NCBI RefSeq assembly: GCF_000617845.2 | Contig: NZ_DF820425.1 | Span: 4,329,725 to 4,393,724, forward strand | Direction of reading: 5' to 3' | Source: Bradyrhizobium sp. DOA9 | GTDB lineage: Bacteria > Pseudomonadota > Alphaproteobacteria > Rhizobiales > Xanthobacteraceae | Length of the DNA: 64,000 bases | Shown: in pieces, positions 48,693 to 57,807 of the stretch | Numbering within the stretch: position 1 is the first letter of the stretch | How the letters are laid out: each line of letters starts with the position of its first letter | Translations under genes and position numbers: made by a program | The notes under the pieces: model-generated | Databases searched by the model: none | The model's input: the letters and a program-made list of their open reading frames with translations, nothing else | Told to the model about the DNA's origin: nothing

Positions 48693-50761
48693 TGCGCAAG
48701 GATGAGGCGATGACCGATCCGGATCGCAGCGTGCAGGCAGCGCCGCCGCGCTTGCGCTCGGTCGTCCACGCGATGATCTGGGCCACCGTGCCCGTTCTGC
48801 TGCTGGTTCAATTGCTCGCCTCCGCCGGCGTCGAGGCATCGAGCTTCTGGTCGCAGCTCAGGCAACTCGACGCCCGCATGGCCCGCGTCGCCGAAAGCCG
48901 GGCCGAGCTGATCGCCGAGCCGCTCTGGAAGATGCGCTACGACCAGGTCACGGGCGTGCTCAACGAGATCATGCACGACGAGACCATTGCGGCGGCGGCC
49001 GTCTATGACGATACCGGCGCTGCGATCGCCCGCGTGGTCGCGCGCCCCCAAGGCCAGTCGGTCGCCGAGGTCTCGCACCCGATCCACTACAGCAACGGCA
49101 ATATGGCCGTTCAGGCCGGCCGCATCGCCATCGCCTATTCGCGTGCGACGCTGTACGCGGATGCGGGCAGCCGCCTGCTGCTGCTGCTCGTCGTCGGGCT
49201 GCTCGCAACGTTCGCGACCCTGATAGCCATGCGGATCTCCGCCAACATCTTCATCGGCAGGCCGCTCGCGGCCATGATGTCGGCGATCCAGCGCAGCAAG
49301 CAGGACGGCCGGGCTTATCCGGCCGACGTCACCTCCTCGAACGAATTCGGCCAGCTCGCGCGCGCATTCAATGCCATGCAGCACACGACCTCGGGCGCGC
49401 TGGACCGGCTCGGACACATGGCGACCCACGATCCGCTCACTGGGCTGCCTAACCGGCGCTCCCTGACCGAGCGCCTCGCCGTGACGAGCCAGAATGGAGG
49501 CGCGCCGGATACGCTGGTCGCGTTCTGCTTCATCGATCTCGACGACTTCAAGGGCATCAACGACACCTTCGGTCACGAGGCCGGCGATGCGTTCCTGGTC
49601 CAGATTTCGCAGCGTCTTCGTCGCGCGGTCGAAGCCGGGGACTGGGTCGCCCGGCTCGGCGGCGACGAGTTCGTCGTCATTCGCCCCGAGGTGAGCAACG
49701 AGCAGGCCGCGCATGCATTCGCTCAACGCGTGCTCGATGCCATTTCCGAACCGATCCGCCTCCACGACAAGCAGGTGGTGCCGCGCGCCAGCATCGGCCT
49801 GGCCGTGCGCCACGCCGACGATCCGGAGCTGTCGCATCTGCCGACGCTCGCCGACATCGCGCTCTATCACGCCAAGAGCAAGGCGCCCGGCACGGTCGCC
49901 GTGCTGGACGAAGCGCTCCAGCGCGACTATCGCCGCCGCAGGGATCTCGAGCTCGCCATTCCCACCGGCTTCGCCGAGGGCCAGTTCGAGGTCTGGTACC
50001 AGAGCCAGGTCGATCTCGACAGCCATGAGGTGGTCGGTCTGGAAGCGCTGATCCGCTGGCGCCATCCCGAGCACGGCGTGATCGGCCCCGGCGAATTCCT
50101 GCCGCTGATCGAGCGCAGCGGCAATAATGCGCGGCTGACGCGCTACGTGCTGACCGATGCCTGCCGGGCTTTGCAGCAATTGGCTGCCGCGGGCAGGCCG
50201 CAGATCCGGGTCGCCATCAATCTACCGCCATCCGAGCTTGCCGACCATTCGCTCGCCGCCGAGTTGCGCGCGACCTGCGCGCGCTTCGGCGTCGCAGCAT
50301 CGATGCTCGAGCTCGAGATCACGGAAGGATCGCTGATCAACAACATCGCCAGCGCCTCCGAAACGCTGCATCGCCTGCGGCGCCTGGGGGCCACGATCGC
50401 GCTCGACGATTTCGGCACGGGCTACTCTTCGCTTGCCCATCTGCGCCGGTTTCCGCTCGACAAGGTGAAGATCGACAAGGCGTTCATCAGCGAAATCCCC
50501 GACAGCGCGGAGGACAAGGCCATCGTCGGCGTCATCGCATCGCTTGCCGCCACGCTGGGGCTGACATTGGTCGCCGAAGGCATCGAGCGCGCCGAACAGG
50601 CCGAGGCCATGCGTGAGATGGGCGTGAGGCTCGGGCAGGGTTTCCTCTATCAGCGGCCGCAGCCGCTCGAGGCCGTGCTGCAATGGCTCGAGGGCCAGCC
50701 GGCCGTGTCGGGCCGCGTCGTCGCTGACAGCCCATCGATCAGCCCGGAATTCGCCGCCTGA
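48692..50761 (+). CDS. GGDEF-EAL cyclic-di-GMP signalling protein
   Basis: A 689-residue protein. A membrane helix (~25-45), a periplasmic part of about 120 residues, a second helix (LLLLLVVGLLATFATLIAM) and a HAMP-like linker precede a GGDEF domain with intact GGDEF at residues 323-327, and an EAL domain with EAL at 451-453 and the DDFGTGYSSLAHLRRFP block. Both the cyclase and phosphodiesterase sites look intact. The ATG overlaps the stop of the binding-protein gene (TGATG). Confidence 0.93.
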   Translation: MRKDEAMTDPDRSVQAAPPRLRSVVHAMIWATVPVLLLVQLLASAGVEASSFWSQLRQLDARMARVAESRAELIAEPLWKMRYDQVTGVLNEIMHDETIAAAAVYDDTGAAIARVVARPQGQSVAEVSHPIHYSNGNMAVQAGRIAIAYSRATLYADAGSRLLLLLVVGLLATFATLIAMRISANIFIGRPLAAMMSAIQRSKQDGRAYPADVTSSNEFGQLARAFNAMQHTTSGALDRLGHMATHDPLTGLPNRRSLTERLAVTSQNGGAPDTLVAFCFIDLDDFKGINDTFGHEAGDAFLVQISQRLRRAVEAGDWVARLGGDEFVVIRPEVSNEQAAHAFAQRVLDAISEPIRLHDKQVVPRASIGLAVRHADDPELSHLPTLADIALYHAKSKAPGTVAVLDEALQRDYRRRRDLELAIPTGFAEGQFEVWYQSQVDLDSHEVVGLEALIRWRHPEHGVIGPGEFLPLIERSGNNARLTRYVLTDACRALQQLAAAGRPQIRVAINLPPSELADHSLAAELRATCARFGVAASMLELEITEGSLINNIASASETLHRLRRLGATIALDDFGTGYSSLAHLRRFPLDKVKIDKAFISEIPDSAEDKAIVGVIASLAATLGLTLVAEGIERAEQAEAMREMGVRLGQGFLYQRPQPLEAVLQWLEGQPAVSGRVVADSPSISPEFAA

Positions 50762-50773
50762 GCCGCGGCCGGG

Positions 50774-51520
50774 TTACGGCTGCGTTGCGGTCCAGAGCAT
50801 CGAGACCCCGGCCGCGATCATGATCGCGTCCATCAAGAGGCGGAAAACATCCGGCCTCAGATGCAGCACGAAGCGTTTGGCGATGAAGGCACCAAGCATC
50901 AGCGATGAGCCCGCGATCAGGCCCTTGATGAAGACCTCGCCGGTGAGCGCGCCGAAACGCTCGAAGGTCACTGATTTCGCGAAATAGAGCCCGAGCGAGG
51001 CGGCCGCTTCGGTGGCGAGGAACGCGCCCTTGGACAGGCCGTAGAACAGGAACAGCGGCACGCTGAGCGGCCCGGTCGAGACCACGATGCCGGTGAGATA
51101 GCCGATCACCGCGCCGCCGATCGCAAGGTGCCAGAGATTGGCCTTGAGGTCGTGCCGCGCCAGAAAGTGCCGCACCGGCACCATCGCGATCAGGAACAGG
51201 CCGATGGCGAGATCGACGGCATGCGAGGGCAGCGCCAGCAGCGTCCGCGCGCCGAGCGCGGCCGCTGGAATGCCCGTGACCGAATAGGCCGCACAGGCCC
51301 GCCAGTCGACCTCGCGCCACCACGCCAAAATGCGCGAGAAGTTCGCCATCACCGAGGCCACCGCCATGATCGGCACGGCCTCCTTCGGCCCGTAAGCGTA
51401 GACCAGCACCGGCATCAGCATGATCGACGAGCCGGTGCCGACGATGCCTGAGATGGTGCCGGCAATGAGGCCGACGGTGAGGACGAACAGGAAGGCCAAG
51501 GGGCGCGCTCCGGGAATCAT
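50774..51520 (-). CDS. TauE/SafE-family anion exporter
   Basis: A 248-residue protein with about eight helices. FVLTVGLIAGTISGIVGTGSSIMLMPVLVYAYGPKEAVPIMAVASVMANFSRILAWWREVDWRACAAY shows the family's GxxG helix and pairs with the second repeat VIGYLTGIVVSTGPLSVPLFLFYGLSKG. Members export sulfite, sulfoacetate or similar anions; the substrate is unknown. It is convergent with the GGDEF-EAL gene. Confidence 0.9.
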   Translation of the reverse strand: MIPGARPLAFLFVLTVGLIAGTISGIVGTGSSIMLMPVLVYAYGPKEAVPIMAVASVMANFSRILAWWREVDWRACAAYSVTGIPAAALGARTLLALPSHAVDLAIGLFLIAMVPVRHFLARHDLKANLWHLAIGGAVIGYLTGIVVSTGPLSVPLFLFYGLSKGAFLATEAAASLGLYFAKSVTFERFGALTGEVFIKGLIAGSSLMLGAFIAKRFVLHLRPDVFRLLMDAIMIAAGVSMLWTATQP

Positions 51521-51607
51521 CGAGTGTAGCCGGAGCGGGCGCGGAGCGCGAATGTCTGTCCCACCCGACCGGGGCTACGAGGCCGGAACCCACACCAGAG
51601 CCGATGC

Positions 51608-52075
51608 TTAAGGACTGCGGTTTCGGTTCAGCCGCCGCGCCTCGCCGGCAATCTTCTTCGTGACCACGAGATCGACATGCCGGTTCAGGGCTGCGTTGGC
51701 GGCGCGCCACACCGGCATGGCTTCTTCGAGCTTGCGGGCACCGGCTTCCGTCAACCACGCCAGCCGCCGCCGCGAGCCCCTGAGGTTCGCGGCGATTTCG
51801 ACCAGACCCTTACTCTCGAGTGCGCGAAGGTTGCGCGACAAGGTCGACTTGTCGAGGCATGCGGCTTCGCCGATCGCGGACAGGCTGTCGTCCTCTGCCG
51901 ACGCGATCACCGCAAGCAGGGTGAATTGCTCGATCGCCAGATCCGTCTTCCGCATCTTCTGGTCGACGAAACGCGTGATCTGCCTGGCTGCGATCCGCGC
52001 CAGATGGGAGCCGCAGCTGTCGACCACGGTTTGCGCGTCTTCGCGGAGTGTCCGCGTGCCGTTCTGCCTTTTCAT
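51608..52075 (-). CDS. MarR-family transcriptional regulator
   Basis: A 155-residue winged-helix protein. DLAIEQFTLLAVIASAEDDSLSAIGEAACLDKSTLSRNLRALESKGLVEIAANLRGSRRRLAWLTEAGARKLEEAMPVWRAA is a full MarR domain. ATG 52075 is chosen. It diverges from an outer-membrane protein gene; a palindrome fitting MarR sites lies between (52129-52142). Confidence 0.88.
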   Translation of the reverse strand: MKRQNGTRTLREDAQTVVDSCGSHLARIAARQITRFVDQKMRKTDLAIEQFTLLAVIASAEDDSLSAIGEAACLDKSTLSRNLRALESKGLVEIAANLRGSRRRLAWLTEAGARKLEEAMPVWRAANAALNRHVDLVVTKKIAGEARRLNRNRSP

Positions 52076-52128
52076 GTCGCCAATGTCGGCTGGGCCGTTG
52101 TGGGAACGCAAGAGCCGTCGAGTGGGAA

Positions 52129-52142
52129 GTTGCAGATACAAC
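52129..52142. promoter_or_regulatory. Possible MarR operator
   Basis: GTTGCAGATACAAC has four-base inverted arms (GTTG/CAAC) and the TTG-6-CAA form common in MarR sites. It lies 53 bp before marR and 160 bp before the outer-membrane protein gene. It is short, so chance cannot be excluded. Confidence 0.45.
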
Positions 52143-52302
52143 CTCCGGCAGGCATCGAGCGTGGCCCTCCTGCTACATCCAGCTACCACATTTTCACATA
52201 AGCAAAGTTCGAGGGGCAATGTGGCGCACGAGCAAGGTGCTTGGCGATCACGTTTCAGGCGCACCTGACATGTTTGGAATGGCACTGGGAATGGAACGGT
52301 GG

Positions 52303-53712
52303 ATGAGCATGCGGCGGATCGGACCGATCGTCGTCGCGATCGCAGGATGGATGAGCGCGGCGTCCGCCGCAGATCACGCCATGCCGGTGAAAGCGCAGCG
52401 CACGGTTGCCGTGTACGACTGGACCGGCTTTTATGCAGGCGTCAACCTCGGTTATCTGACTGGGCACAATCCGAGCAATTATTCCCTGGACAGCGCGCCG
52501 GTGGGAGCAAGCATGACGCTGGCGCCGCGCGGTGCCATCGGCGGTGTTCAGGCCGGCTATAACAAGCAGATTGCGCATTGGGTCTTCGGTGTCGAGGCGG
52601 ATTGGCAGGGAGCCGACGCGGACGATTTCTACTGCACCAATTGCGGGGTCGATCCCGGCGGCGGAATGACCCAGCGGGTCAGCTGGATTGCGACGGTGCG
52701 CGGCCGCGCGGGGCTCGGCACGGGGCCGCTGCTGTTCTACGGCACGGCCGGCGCAGCATTCGGCCGCGTTAGCGTGGACGTGAACTGCTGCGTGGGCGGG
52801 CAGGTGCTTGTTTCGAATTTGGCGGCCACCCGCACGGGATGGACGGCGGGAACAGGCATCGAAGCCGCGCTTGGCGGCAACTGGACGGTCAAAGCCGAGT
52901 ATCTGTATCTCCATCTCGGGACCGCTTTCCAGGTGGTGCCGTTCGCGCCTCCGTTCGCGCCGGACGCTGTGCGCGCGGGTGGCGAGTTTAACGCCCATCT
53001 GGCGCGGCTCGGGGTGAATTATCGATTTGGCCAAGAGACTGCGGGGGCTTCCTGGTCGCAGACCCGCGACTGGGCCGGCGCCTATGCCGGCGTCAATCTC
53101 GGTTTCGGGGCGGCGCGCACTCCCTTGACCCAGGAACTCGTGGCGACCCCGGCGGCCACCTTGCGCAGCGTTGTTGCGCCTGACGGGGCGGTCGGCGGCG
53201 GGCAGGTCGGTTTCAATTGGCAGGCCGGACGCGTTGTTGCCGGTTTGGAGGCGGACGTGCAGTGGTCCGCTCAGAAGGACAGCATCTGCCGTGGCTGTCC
53301 GCCGACGCCGGGGTTTGGAACGTCCATTGTCGAGCATCGACTGCCGTGGTTGGTGACCGCGCGTGCGCGCATCGGCTACGGGGCTGGGCCCGCTCTGCTG
53401 TACGTCACGGGCGGCGGTGCTTTTGGGCGTGTCGAGCAGAATCTCAGCCAATTTGCGCCACCGCTTAGCAGCTTCTCTGCCGCCCGCTTTGAGCGCGGCG
53501 GCTGGGTTGTCGGTGGCGGTATCGAGGCCGCGATCGCCGAGAACTGGAGCGCGAAGCTCGAATATCTGCACATCAATCTCGGGACGTTTCGCTCTCAAGG
53601 CAATATCGGCATCGTTGCCTCGACATACGAGTCGGATATCAGCAACAACCTATACCGCGTCGGCTTGAACTACAGGTTCGGCGCATCACCGCTGGTCGCG
53701 GCGAAGAATTGA
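52303..53712 (+). CDS. Outer-membrane protein with two tandem Omp25-like barrels
   Basis: A 469-residue protein. After a signal peptide (MRRIGPIVVAIAGWMSAASA) two homologous barrels follow. Barrel 1 (about 38-245) begins WTGFYAGVNLGYLTG and ends LGVNYRFG; barrel 2 (about 258-460) begins WAGAYAGVNLGFGAA and ends VGLNYRFG. Each shows VFGVEADWQ/VAGLEADVQ and the late ENWSAKLEYLHINLGTF-like strand typical of Omp25/Omp31-type proteins. A single barrel is ~200-230 residues in this family, so this is an internal duplication. Confidence 0.85.
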   Translation: MSMRRIGPIVVAIAGWMSAASAADHAMPVKAQRTVAVYDWTGFYAGVNLGYLTGHNPSNYSLDSAPVGASMTLAPRGAIGGVQAGYNKQIAHWVFGVEADWQGADADDFYCTNCGVDPGGGMTQRVSWIATVRGRAGLGTGPLLFYGTAGAAFGRVSVDVNCCVGGQVLVSNLAATRTGWTAGTGIEAALGGNWTVKAEYLYLHLGTAFQVVPFAPPFAPDAVRAGGEFNAHLARLGVNYRFGQETAGASWSQTRDWAGAYAGVNLGFGAARTPLTQELVATPAATLRSVVAPDGAVGGGQVGFNWQAGRVVAGLEADVQWSAQKDSICRGCPPTPGFGTSIVEHRLPWLVTARARIGYGAGPALLYVTGGGAFGRVEQNLSQFAPPLSSFSAARFERGGWVVGGGIEAAIAENWSAKLEYLHINLGTFRSQGNIGIVASTYESDISNNLYRVGLNYRFGASPLVAAKN

Positions 53713-53807
53713 GCTCCTCGAACCGCTGCCGCTTTGGGCAGCGAGCGGGTGTCCCGATGACGAGCCGGTCCGTTCGTCCGCCATGGCAAGGCGCATGGGC
53801 GATTCCT

Positions 53808-53857
53808 TAAGCCGTTGAATCGGCTGGAGGCGGGCTACTGTGCATGGGGTTGTTTTC
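53808..53857 (+). repeat. Dispersed 50-bp promoter-like element (copy 2)
   Basis: The same block as 7898-7947, in the same orientation (TAAGCCGTTGA... GGCTACTGTGCATGGGG TTGTTTT). It is followed directly by a gene remnant rather than an intact gene. Confidence 0.6.
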
Positions 53858-53865
53858 ATGTTCTT

Positions 53866-53961
53866 GTTGTGGGGCATCCCGCCGTCAAGGCGCGCCTGTT
53901 CGACAATGTCGATCTCGACTCCGTGCCGGTCAACGTGATCGACGGCAGGAATTTGTGGTGA
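53866..53961 (+). pseudogene. Unidentified C-terminal gene remnant
   Basis: An open frame without a convincing start reads HPAVKARLFDNVDLDSVPVNVI then DGRNLW and stop TGA 53959-53961. Its regular codon use suggests coding origin, and the 50-bp element directly precedes it, so most of a gene may have been deleted between them. No family recognised. Confidence 0.3.
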
Positions 53962-53964
53962 GGC

Positions 53965-54735
53965 TCACCGCAACACCACCCATGCCGGCGCGTGGTCGCT
54001 GGCGCCGTCCTCGCCGCGGATCTTCTTGTCGACGCCGGCCTTGGCGAGACGCGGGGCGAGGGCGGGGCTGAGCAGGAGATGATCGAGCCGCAGCCCCGCA
54101 TCGCGCGGCCAGCGGTTCCGCATGTAGTCCCAGAAGGTGTAGATGCGCTTGTCCGGATGCAATTGGCGGATCGCGTCGCACCAGCCTTGCTCGACCAGCG
54201 CGGCAAAGGCCGCGCGGCTCTTCGGCTGGATCAGCGCGTCCTTGTCCCATGAGCGCGTCGGATAGATGTCGATCTCGGTTGGCGCGACGTTGTAATCGCC
54301 GGCGAGCACCACCGGCAGGTCCTGCTTGATGAAGGTCTTGGCGTGGCGCCGCAGCCGCGCGAACCAGTCGAGCTTGTAGTCGAATTTCGGTCCCGGCTGC
54401 GGATTGCCGTTGGGCAGGTAGATGCTGGTGACGATGACGCCGCGCACGGCGGCCTCGATGTAGCGCGCTTCGAGATCGGAAGGTTTTCCCGGCAACCGGT
54501 CGCGCGTCAGCACGGGCTCGGCGTTACGGGCGAGGATGGCGACGCCGTTCCAGGTTTTTTGTCCACGCCAGACCGCGCCATAGCCGATCTTTTCGATCGC
54601 GGCCGCCGGAAATTCGCCATCACTTGCCTTCAACTCCTGAAGCGCGACCACATCGGGCTTCGCAGCGCGCAGCCATGCCAGGAGATTGGGCAGGCGGCGG
54701 TTGATGTTGTTGATGTTGAACGTCGCGATCTTCAT
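53965..54735 (-). CDS. xthA: Exodeoxyribonuclease III
   Basis: A 256-residue AP endonuclease/3'-exonuclease of base-excision repair. MKIATFNINNINRRLPNLLAWL, VVALQELKA (metal Glu), GYGAVWRGQKTWNGVAIL, LPVVLAGDYNVAP (Asp-x-Asn), the LRLDHLLLS block and the final GASDHAPAWV (Asp-His) are the ExoIII motifs. The gene is divergent from the small Cys-rich protein gene. Confidence 0.94.
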   Translation of the reverse strand: MKIATFNINNINRRLPNLLAWLRAAKPDVVALQELKASDGEFPAAAIEKIGYGAVWRGQKTWNGVAILARNAEPVLTRDRLPGKPSDLEARYIEAAVRGVIVTSIYLPNGNPQPGPKFDYKLDWFARLRRHAKTFIKQDLPVVLAGDYNVAPTEIDIYPTRSWDKDALIQPKSRAAFAALVEQGWCDAIRQLHPDKRIYTFWDYMRNRWPRDAGLRLDHLLLSPALAPRLAKAGVDKKIRGEDGASDHAPAWVVLR

Positions 54736-54775
54736 GTAGAGCTACCGGCTCCTGCCTTCCGTCCTCGGAGATACA

Positions 54776-54991
54776 ATGTCCAAGTTGAGCTTTGCCGCTA
54801 TCGCCTTCGTCGTCGCGTTCTCCGGGGCCACGGCACACTCAGCCGAAACGCGCGGCGCGTGCAAGGCGGACTACGACAAATTCTGCGCCGGCATCGCGCC
54901 GGGCAGCGGCATCGTCGCCTGCCTCAACGCCAAGCGCGACCAGCTCAGCGCCACCTGCAAGACGGCACTCGACAGCCGGAAGAAGAAGTAG
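54776..54991 (+). CDS. Small Cys-rich-repeat secreted protein
   Basis: A 71-residue protein: signal peptide (LSFAAIAFVVAFSGATAHSA), then CKADYDKFCAGIAPGSGIVACLNAKRDQLSATCKTAL with four Cys. The spacing matches a single cysteine-rich (Golgi-apparatus-protein-like, PF00839) repeat. It is probably periplasmic; the role is unknown. The stop is 12 bp from alr, which is convergent. Confidence 0.8.
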   Translation: MSKLSFAAIAFVVAFSGATAHSAETRGACKADYDKFCAGIAPGSGIVACLNAKRDQLSATCKTALDSRKKK

Positions 54992-55002
54992 CTGCGGGTG
55001 GC

Positions 55003-56256
55003 TTAGCTCGGCAGCGGCGGGGCTGCCGGCTGCCCGGCACTCGACGCCGGCTCGGGCTTGACCAGCGGCTCCTCCACAATGCCGCCCTTGTAGACGCGCG
55101 CGTAGCGCCGGCCGAGGCTGGTCAGCACCTCGTAGCCGATCGTGCCGAAATGATGCGCAAGCTCGTCGACGGTGATGCCTTCGCCGAGCAGCGTCACCAT
55201 GTGGCCGCGCCGCGTCGTGTTCGGCGGCAGATCGGTGATGTCGATTGCGATCAGGTCCATGGAGATGCGGCCCGCGACAGGGCAGCGCTTGCCGGCCACG
55301 ATGACCTCGGCGCCGCGGGTGCCGTCATTGGAGCTGGCGGCACGGAAATAGCCGTCGGCATAGCCGACCGCGATGATCGCCAGCTTGGTCGGCCGCCGCG
55401 CGGTCCAGGTGCCGCCATAGCCGACGGTCTCGCCGCGATCGATGCTGCGGATCTGCACGATGCGCGCCTTGAGGTCGACCACCTGCTGCATGGGATTGTC
55501 GGCCTCCGGCGTCGGGTTGACGCCGTAGAGCGCAGCTCCCGGCCGCACCAGGTCGAACTGGAACGGCGCGCCGAGGAAGATGCCGGAGGAGTTGGAGAGT
55601 GCCGCCGGCACGCCTGTGAACTCGCTGGCGATGCTGCGGAAGGCCGCGAGCTGTCGGGCATTGATCGGGCTGTTGAGCTGCTCGGCCGCGACCAGATGGC
55701 TCATCACCAGCGTGATGCCGTGATCGCCGGCGTTGATGCGGGGGATGATGGCCTGCGCCTCCGACAGCGTCAGCCCGAGCCGGTTCATGCCGGTATCGAT
55801 GTGAATGGCTGCGCCCCCGTTCCAGCCGGTGCGGCGGCAGAACACGTCCCATTCGGCGAGCTCGTTGAGATCGCCGATCACCGGCCGGCAATTGATCCTG
55901 GCGTAGTGCTCGCCGGTGTTCTGGAAGTAGCCGCCGAGCACGTAGATCGCGGGCTCGGGAACGGCGGCGCGCACCTTGCGCGCTTCCTCGATGGTGGCGA
56001 CGAAGAAGGTCTTGCAGCCGGCTTTGCTCAGGGCGCGCGACACCTGCTCGGCGCCGCAGCCATAGGCGTCGGCCTTGATCACCGCCGAACATTCGGCCGG
56101 CACCGCCGTCTTCTCGAGCTTGCGCCAATTGGCGATGATCGCGTCGAGATCGACGGTCAGCACGCCGCCGAAGGCGGCGAGCGCGGCAGCCTGGTTGGCC
56201 TCCGCGGAGAGTGGGCCGGATTGGGTGGTTGTCTTCGGAGCGGACGCCATTGTCAT
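55003..56256 (-). CDS. alr: Alanine racemase
   Basis: A 417-residue PLP enzyme making D-alanine for peptidoglycan. The PLP Lys lies in AVIKADAYGCGAEQVS, the opening is LTVDLDAIIANWRKLEK, and later blocks are HIDTGMNRLGL, LSNSSGIFLG, RPGAALYGVNPTPE and the catalytic Tyr in VGYGGTWTARRPTKLAIIAVGYADGY. An unusual ~25-residue Ala/Thr-rich N-terminal extension precedes it, and the C-terminus is Pro-rich. It lies 45 bp after dnaB on the same strand. Confidence 0.94.
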   Translation of the reverse strand: MTMASAPKTTTQSGPLSAEANQAAALAAFGGVLTVDLDAIIANWRKLEKTAVPAECSAVIKADAYGCGAEQVSRALSKAGCKTFFVATIEEARKVRAAVPEPAIYVLGGYFQNTGEHYARINCRPVIGDLNELAEWDVFCRRTGWNGGAAIHIDTGMNRLGLTLSEAQAIIPRINAGDHGITLVMSHLVAAEQLNSPINARQLAAFRSIASEFTGVPAALSNSSGIFLGAPFQFDLVRPGAALYGVNPTPEADNPMQQVVDLKARIVQIRSIDRGETVGYGGTWTARRPTKLAIIAVGYADGYFRAASSNDGTRGAEVIVAGKRCPVAGRISMDLIAIDITDLPPNTTRRGHMVTLLGEGITVDELAHHFGTIGYEVLTSLGRRYARVYKGGIVEEPLVKPEPASSAGQPAAPPLPS

Positions 56257-56301
56257 GGCGCCGTTTTACGCAAGAGGCCGGCCCCGTTCAACCCGGGGAA
56301 C

Positions 56302-57807
56302 TTAGTAGTCGCTGCGATCCGGCAGCTGCCCGTCATGCGCGAGGTCGCCGAAGCGCGTGACCGAGGCGTCGAAATGCAGCTCGACCGTGCCGGTCGGACC
56401 GTGGCGCTGCTTGCCGATGATGACTTCGGCGCGGCCGACCGTGCGCTCCATGTCGGCCTGCCATTTGGCGTGCTCCTCGGTGCCGGGACGCGGCTCCTTC
56501 ATGGCGAGGTAATATTCCTCGCGGAACACGAACAGCACGACGTCGGCGTCCTGCTCGATCGAGCCGGATTCACGCAGGTCCGAGAGCTGCGGCCGTTTGT
56601 CGTCGCGGGATTCGACCTGGCGCGAGAGCTGCGAGAGCGCGATCACGGGAACGTTGAGCTCCTTGGCCAACGCTTTCAGGCTGGTCGTGATCTCCGTGAT
56701 TTCCTGCACGCGGCTGTCGCTGGCGCGTTTGCCCGAGCCCGAGAGCAACTGGATGTAGTCGATCACCAGGAGATCGAGACCCTTCTGGCGCTTGAGCCGG
56801 CGCGCGCGCGCCATCAGCTGTGCGATCGAGAGGCCGCCGGTGGCGTCGACGTAGAACGGCAGCGATTGCAGCTCGATCGAGACCTGCCGGATCTTCTCGA
56901 AATCGGCCTCCGTAATGCCGCCGCGGCGGATGTGGGAGGAGGGAATGCCGGTGCGCTCGGCCACGATACGCGTGGCGAGCTGGTCGGCCGACATTTCGCA
57001 GGAGAAGAAGCCGATCACGCCGCCGTTGGCGGCTTTCATGGTGCCGTCGGCCTGAAGTTCCGGCACGTAGGCTTGCGCGACGTTGTAGGCGATGTTGGTC
57101 GCCAGCGAGGTCTTGCCCATGCCGGGGCGGCCCGCGACGATGATGAGGTCGGAGTGCTGCAGGCCGCCCATCTTGGTGTCGAGATCGCGCAGGCCCGTGG
57201 AGATGCCCGACAGCTTTCCGTCGCGCTGGAACGCCTTCGCCGCAAGGTCGACCGCGACCGTCAGCGCCTGCGAGAATTTCTGGAAGCCGCCGTCATAGCG
57301 GCCGGATTCCGCGAGCTCGTAAAGCTTGCGTTCGGCGTCCTCGATCTGCGCCCGCGGCTGGAAGTCGACCGGCGCGTCATAGGCGACGTTGACCATGTCC
57401 TCGCCGATGCCGATCAGGTCGCGGCGCAACGACAGATCGTAGATGGTGCGGCCATAGTCCTGGGCGTTGATGATCGTGGTTGCTTCGGCCGCGAGTCGCG
57501 CCAGATATTGGCCGATGGTCATGCCGCCGACATCGGTATCGGCGGGCAGGAACGTCTTCAGCGTGACCGGGGTCGCGATCTTGCCCATCCGGATCAGGCT
57601 GCCGGCGGTCTCGAAGATGGTCTGGTGCAGCGGCTCGAAGAAGTGCTTCGCCTCCAGGAAGTCGGAGACGCGGTAAAAGGCGTCGTTGTTGACCAGGATC
57701 GCGCCCAGAAGGCTCTGTTCCGCCTCGATATTGTGCGGCGCGCTCCGATAGGCGGGAGTTCCGGCATCGGGCGTTAGTTTGAGGACGTTCGAATCAGTCA
57801 GGGCCAT
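56302..57807 (-). CDS. dnaB: Replicative DNA helicase DnaB
   Basis: A 501-residue hexameric helicase. The N-terminal domain opens with PHNIEAEQSLLGAILVNNDAFYRVSDFLEAKHFFEPLHQTIFETA. The RecA-like domain has Walker A GRPGMGKTSLATNIAYN and Walker B DLLVIDYIQLLSGS, plus EITEITTSLKALAKELNVPVIALSQLSRQVESRDDKRPQLSDLRESGSIEQDADVV. No intein is present. Likely co-transcribed with alr. Confidence 0.96.
   Translation of the reverse strand: MALTDSNVLKLTPDAGTPAYRSAPHNIEAEQSLLGAILVNNDAFYRVSDFLEAKHFFEPLHQTIFETAGSLIRMGKIATPVTLKTFLPADTDVGGMTIGQYLARLAAEATTIINAQDYGRTIYDLSLRRDLIGIGEDMVNVAYDAPVDFQPRAQIEDAERKLYELAESGRYDGGFQKFSQALTVAVDLAAKAFQRDGKLSGISTGLRDLDTKMGGLQHSDLIIVAGRPGMGKTSLATNIAYNVAQAYVPELQADGTMKAANGGVIGFFSCEMSADQLATRIVAERTGIPSSHIRRGGITEADFEKIRQVSIELQSLPFYVDATGGLSIAQLMARARRLKRQKGLDLLVIDYIQLLSGSGKRASDSRVQEITEITTSLKALAKELNVPVIALSQLSRQVESRDDKRPQLSDLRESGSIEQDADVVLFVFREEYYLAMKEPRPGTEEHAKWQADMERTVGRAEVIIGKQRHGPTGTVELHFDASVTRFGDLAHDGQLPDRSDY

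Noticed and set aside
54343..57777. Plus-strand frame of 1144 codons opposite xthA, alr and dnaB
   Set aside because: It overlaps three well-identified genes on the other strand, and its sequence is low-complexity (Arg, Asp, Gly) with no recognisable domain.
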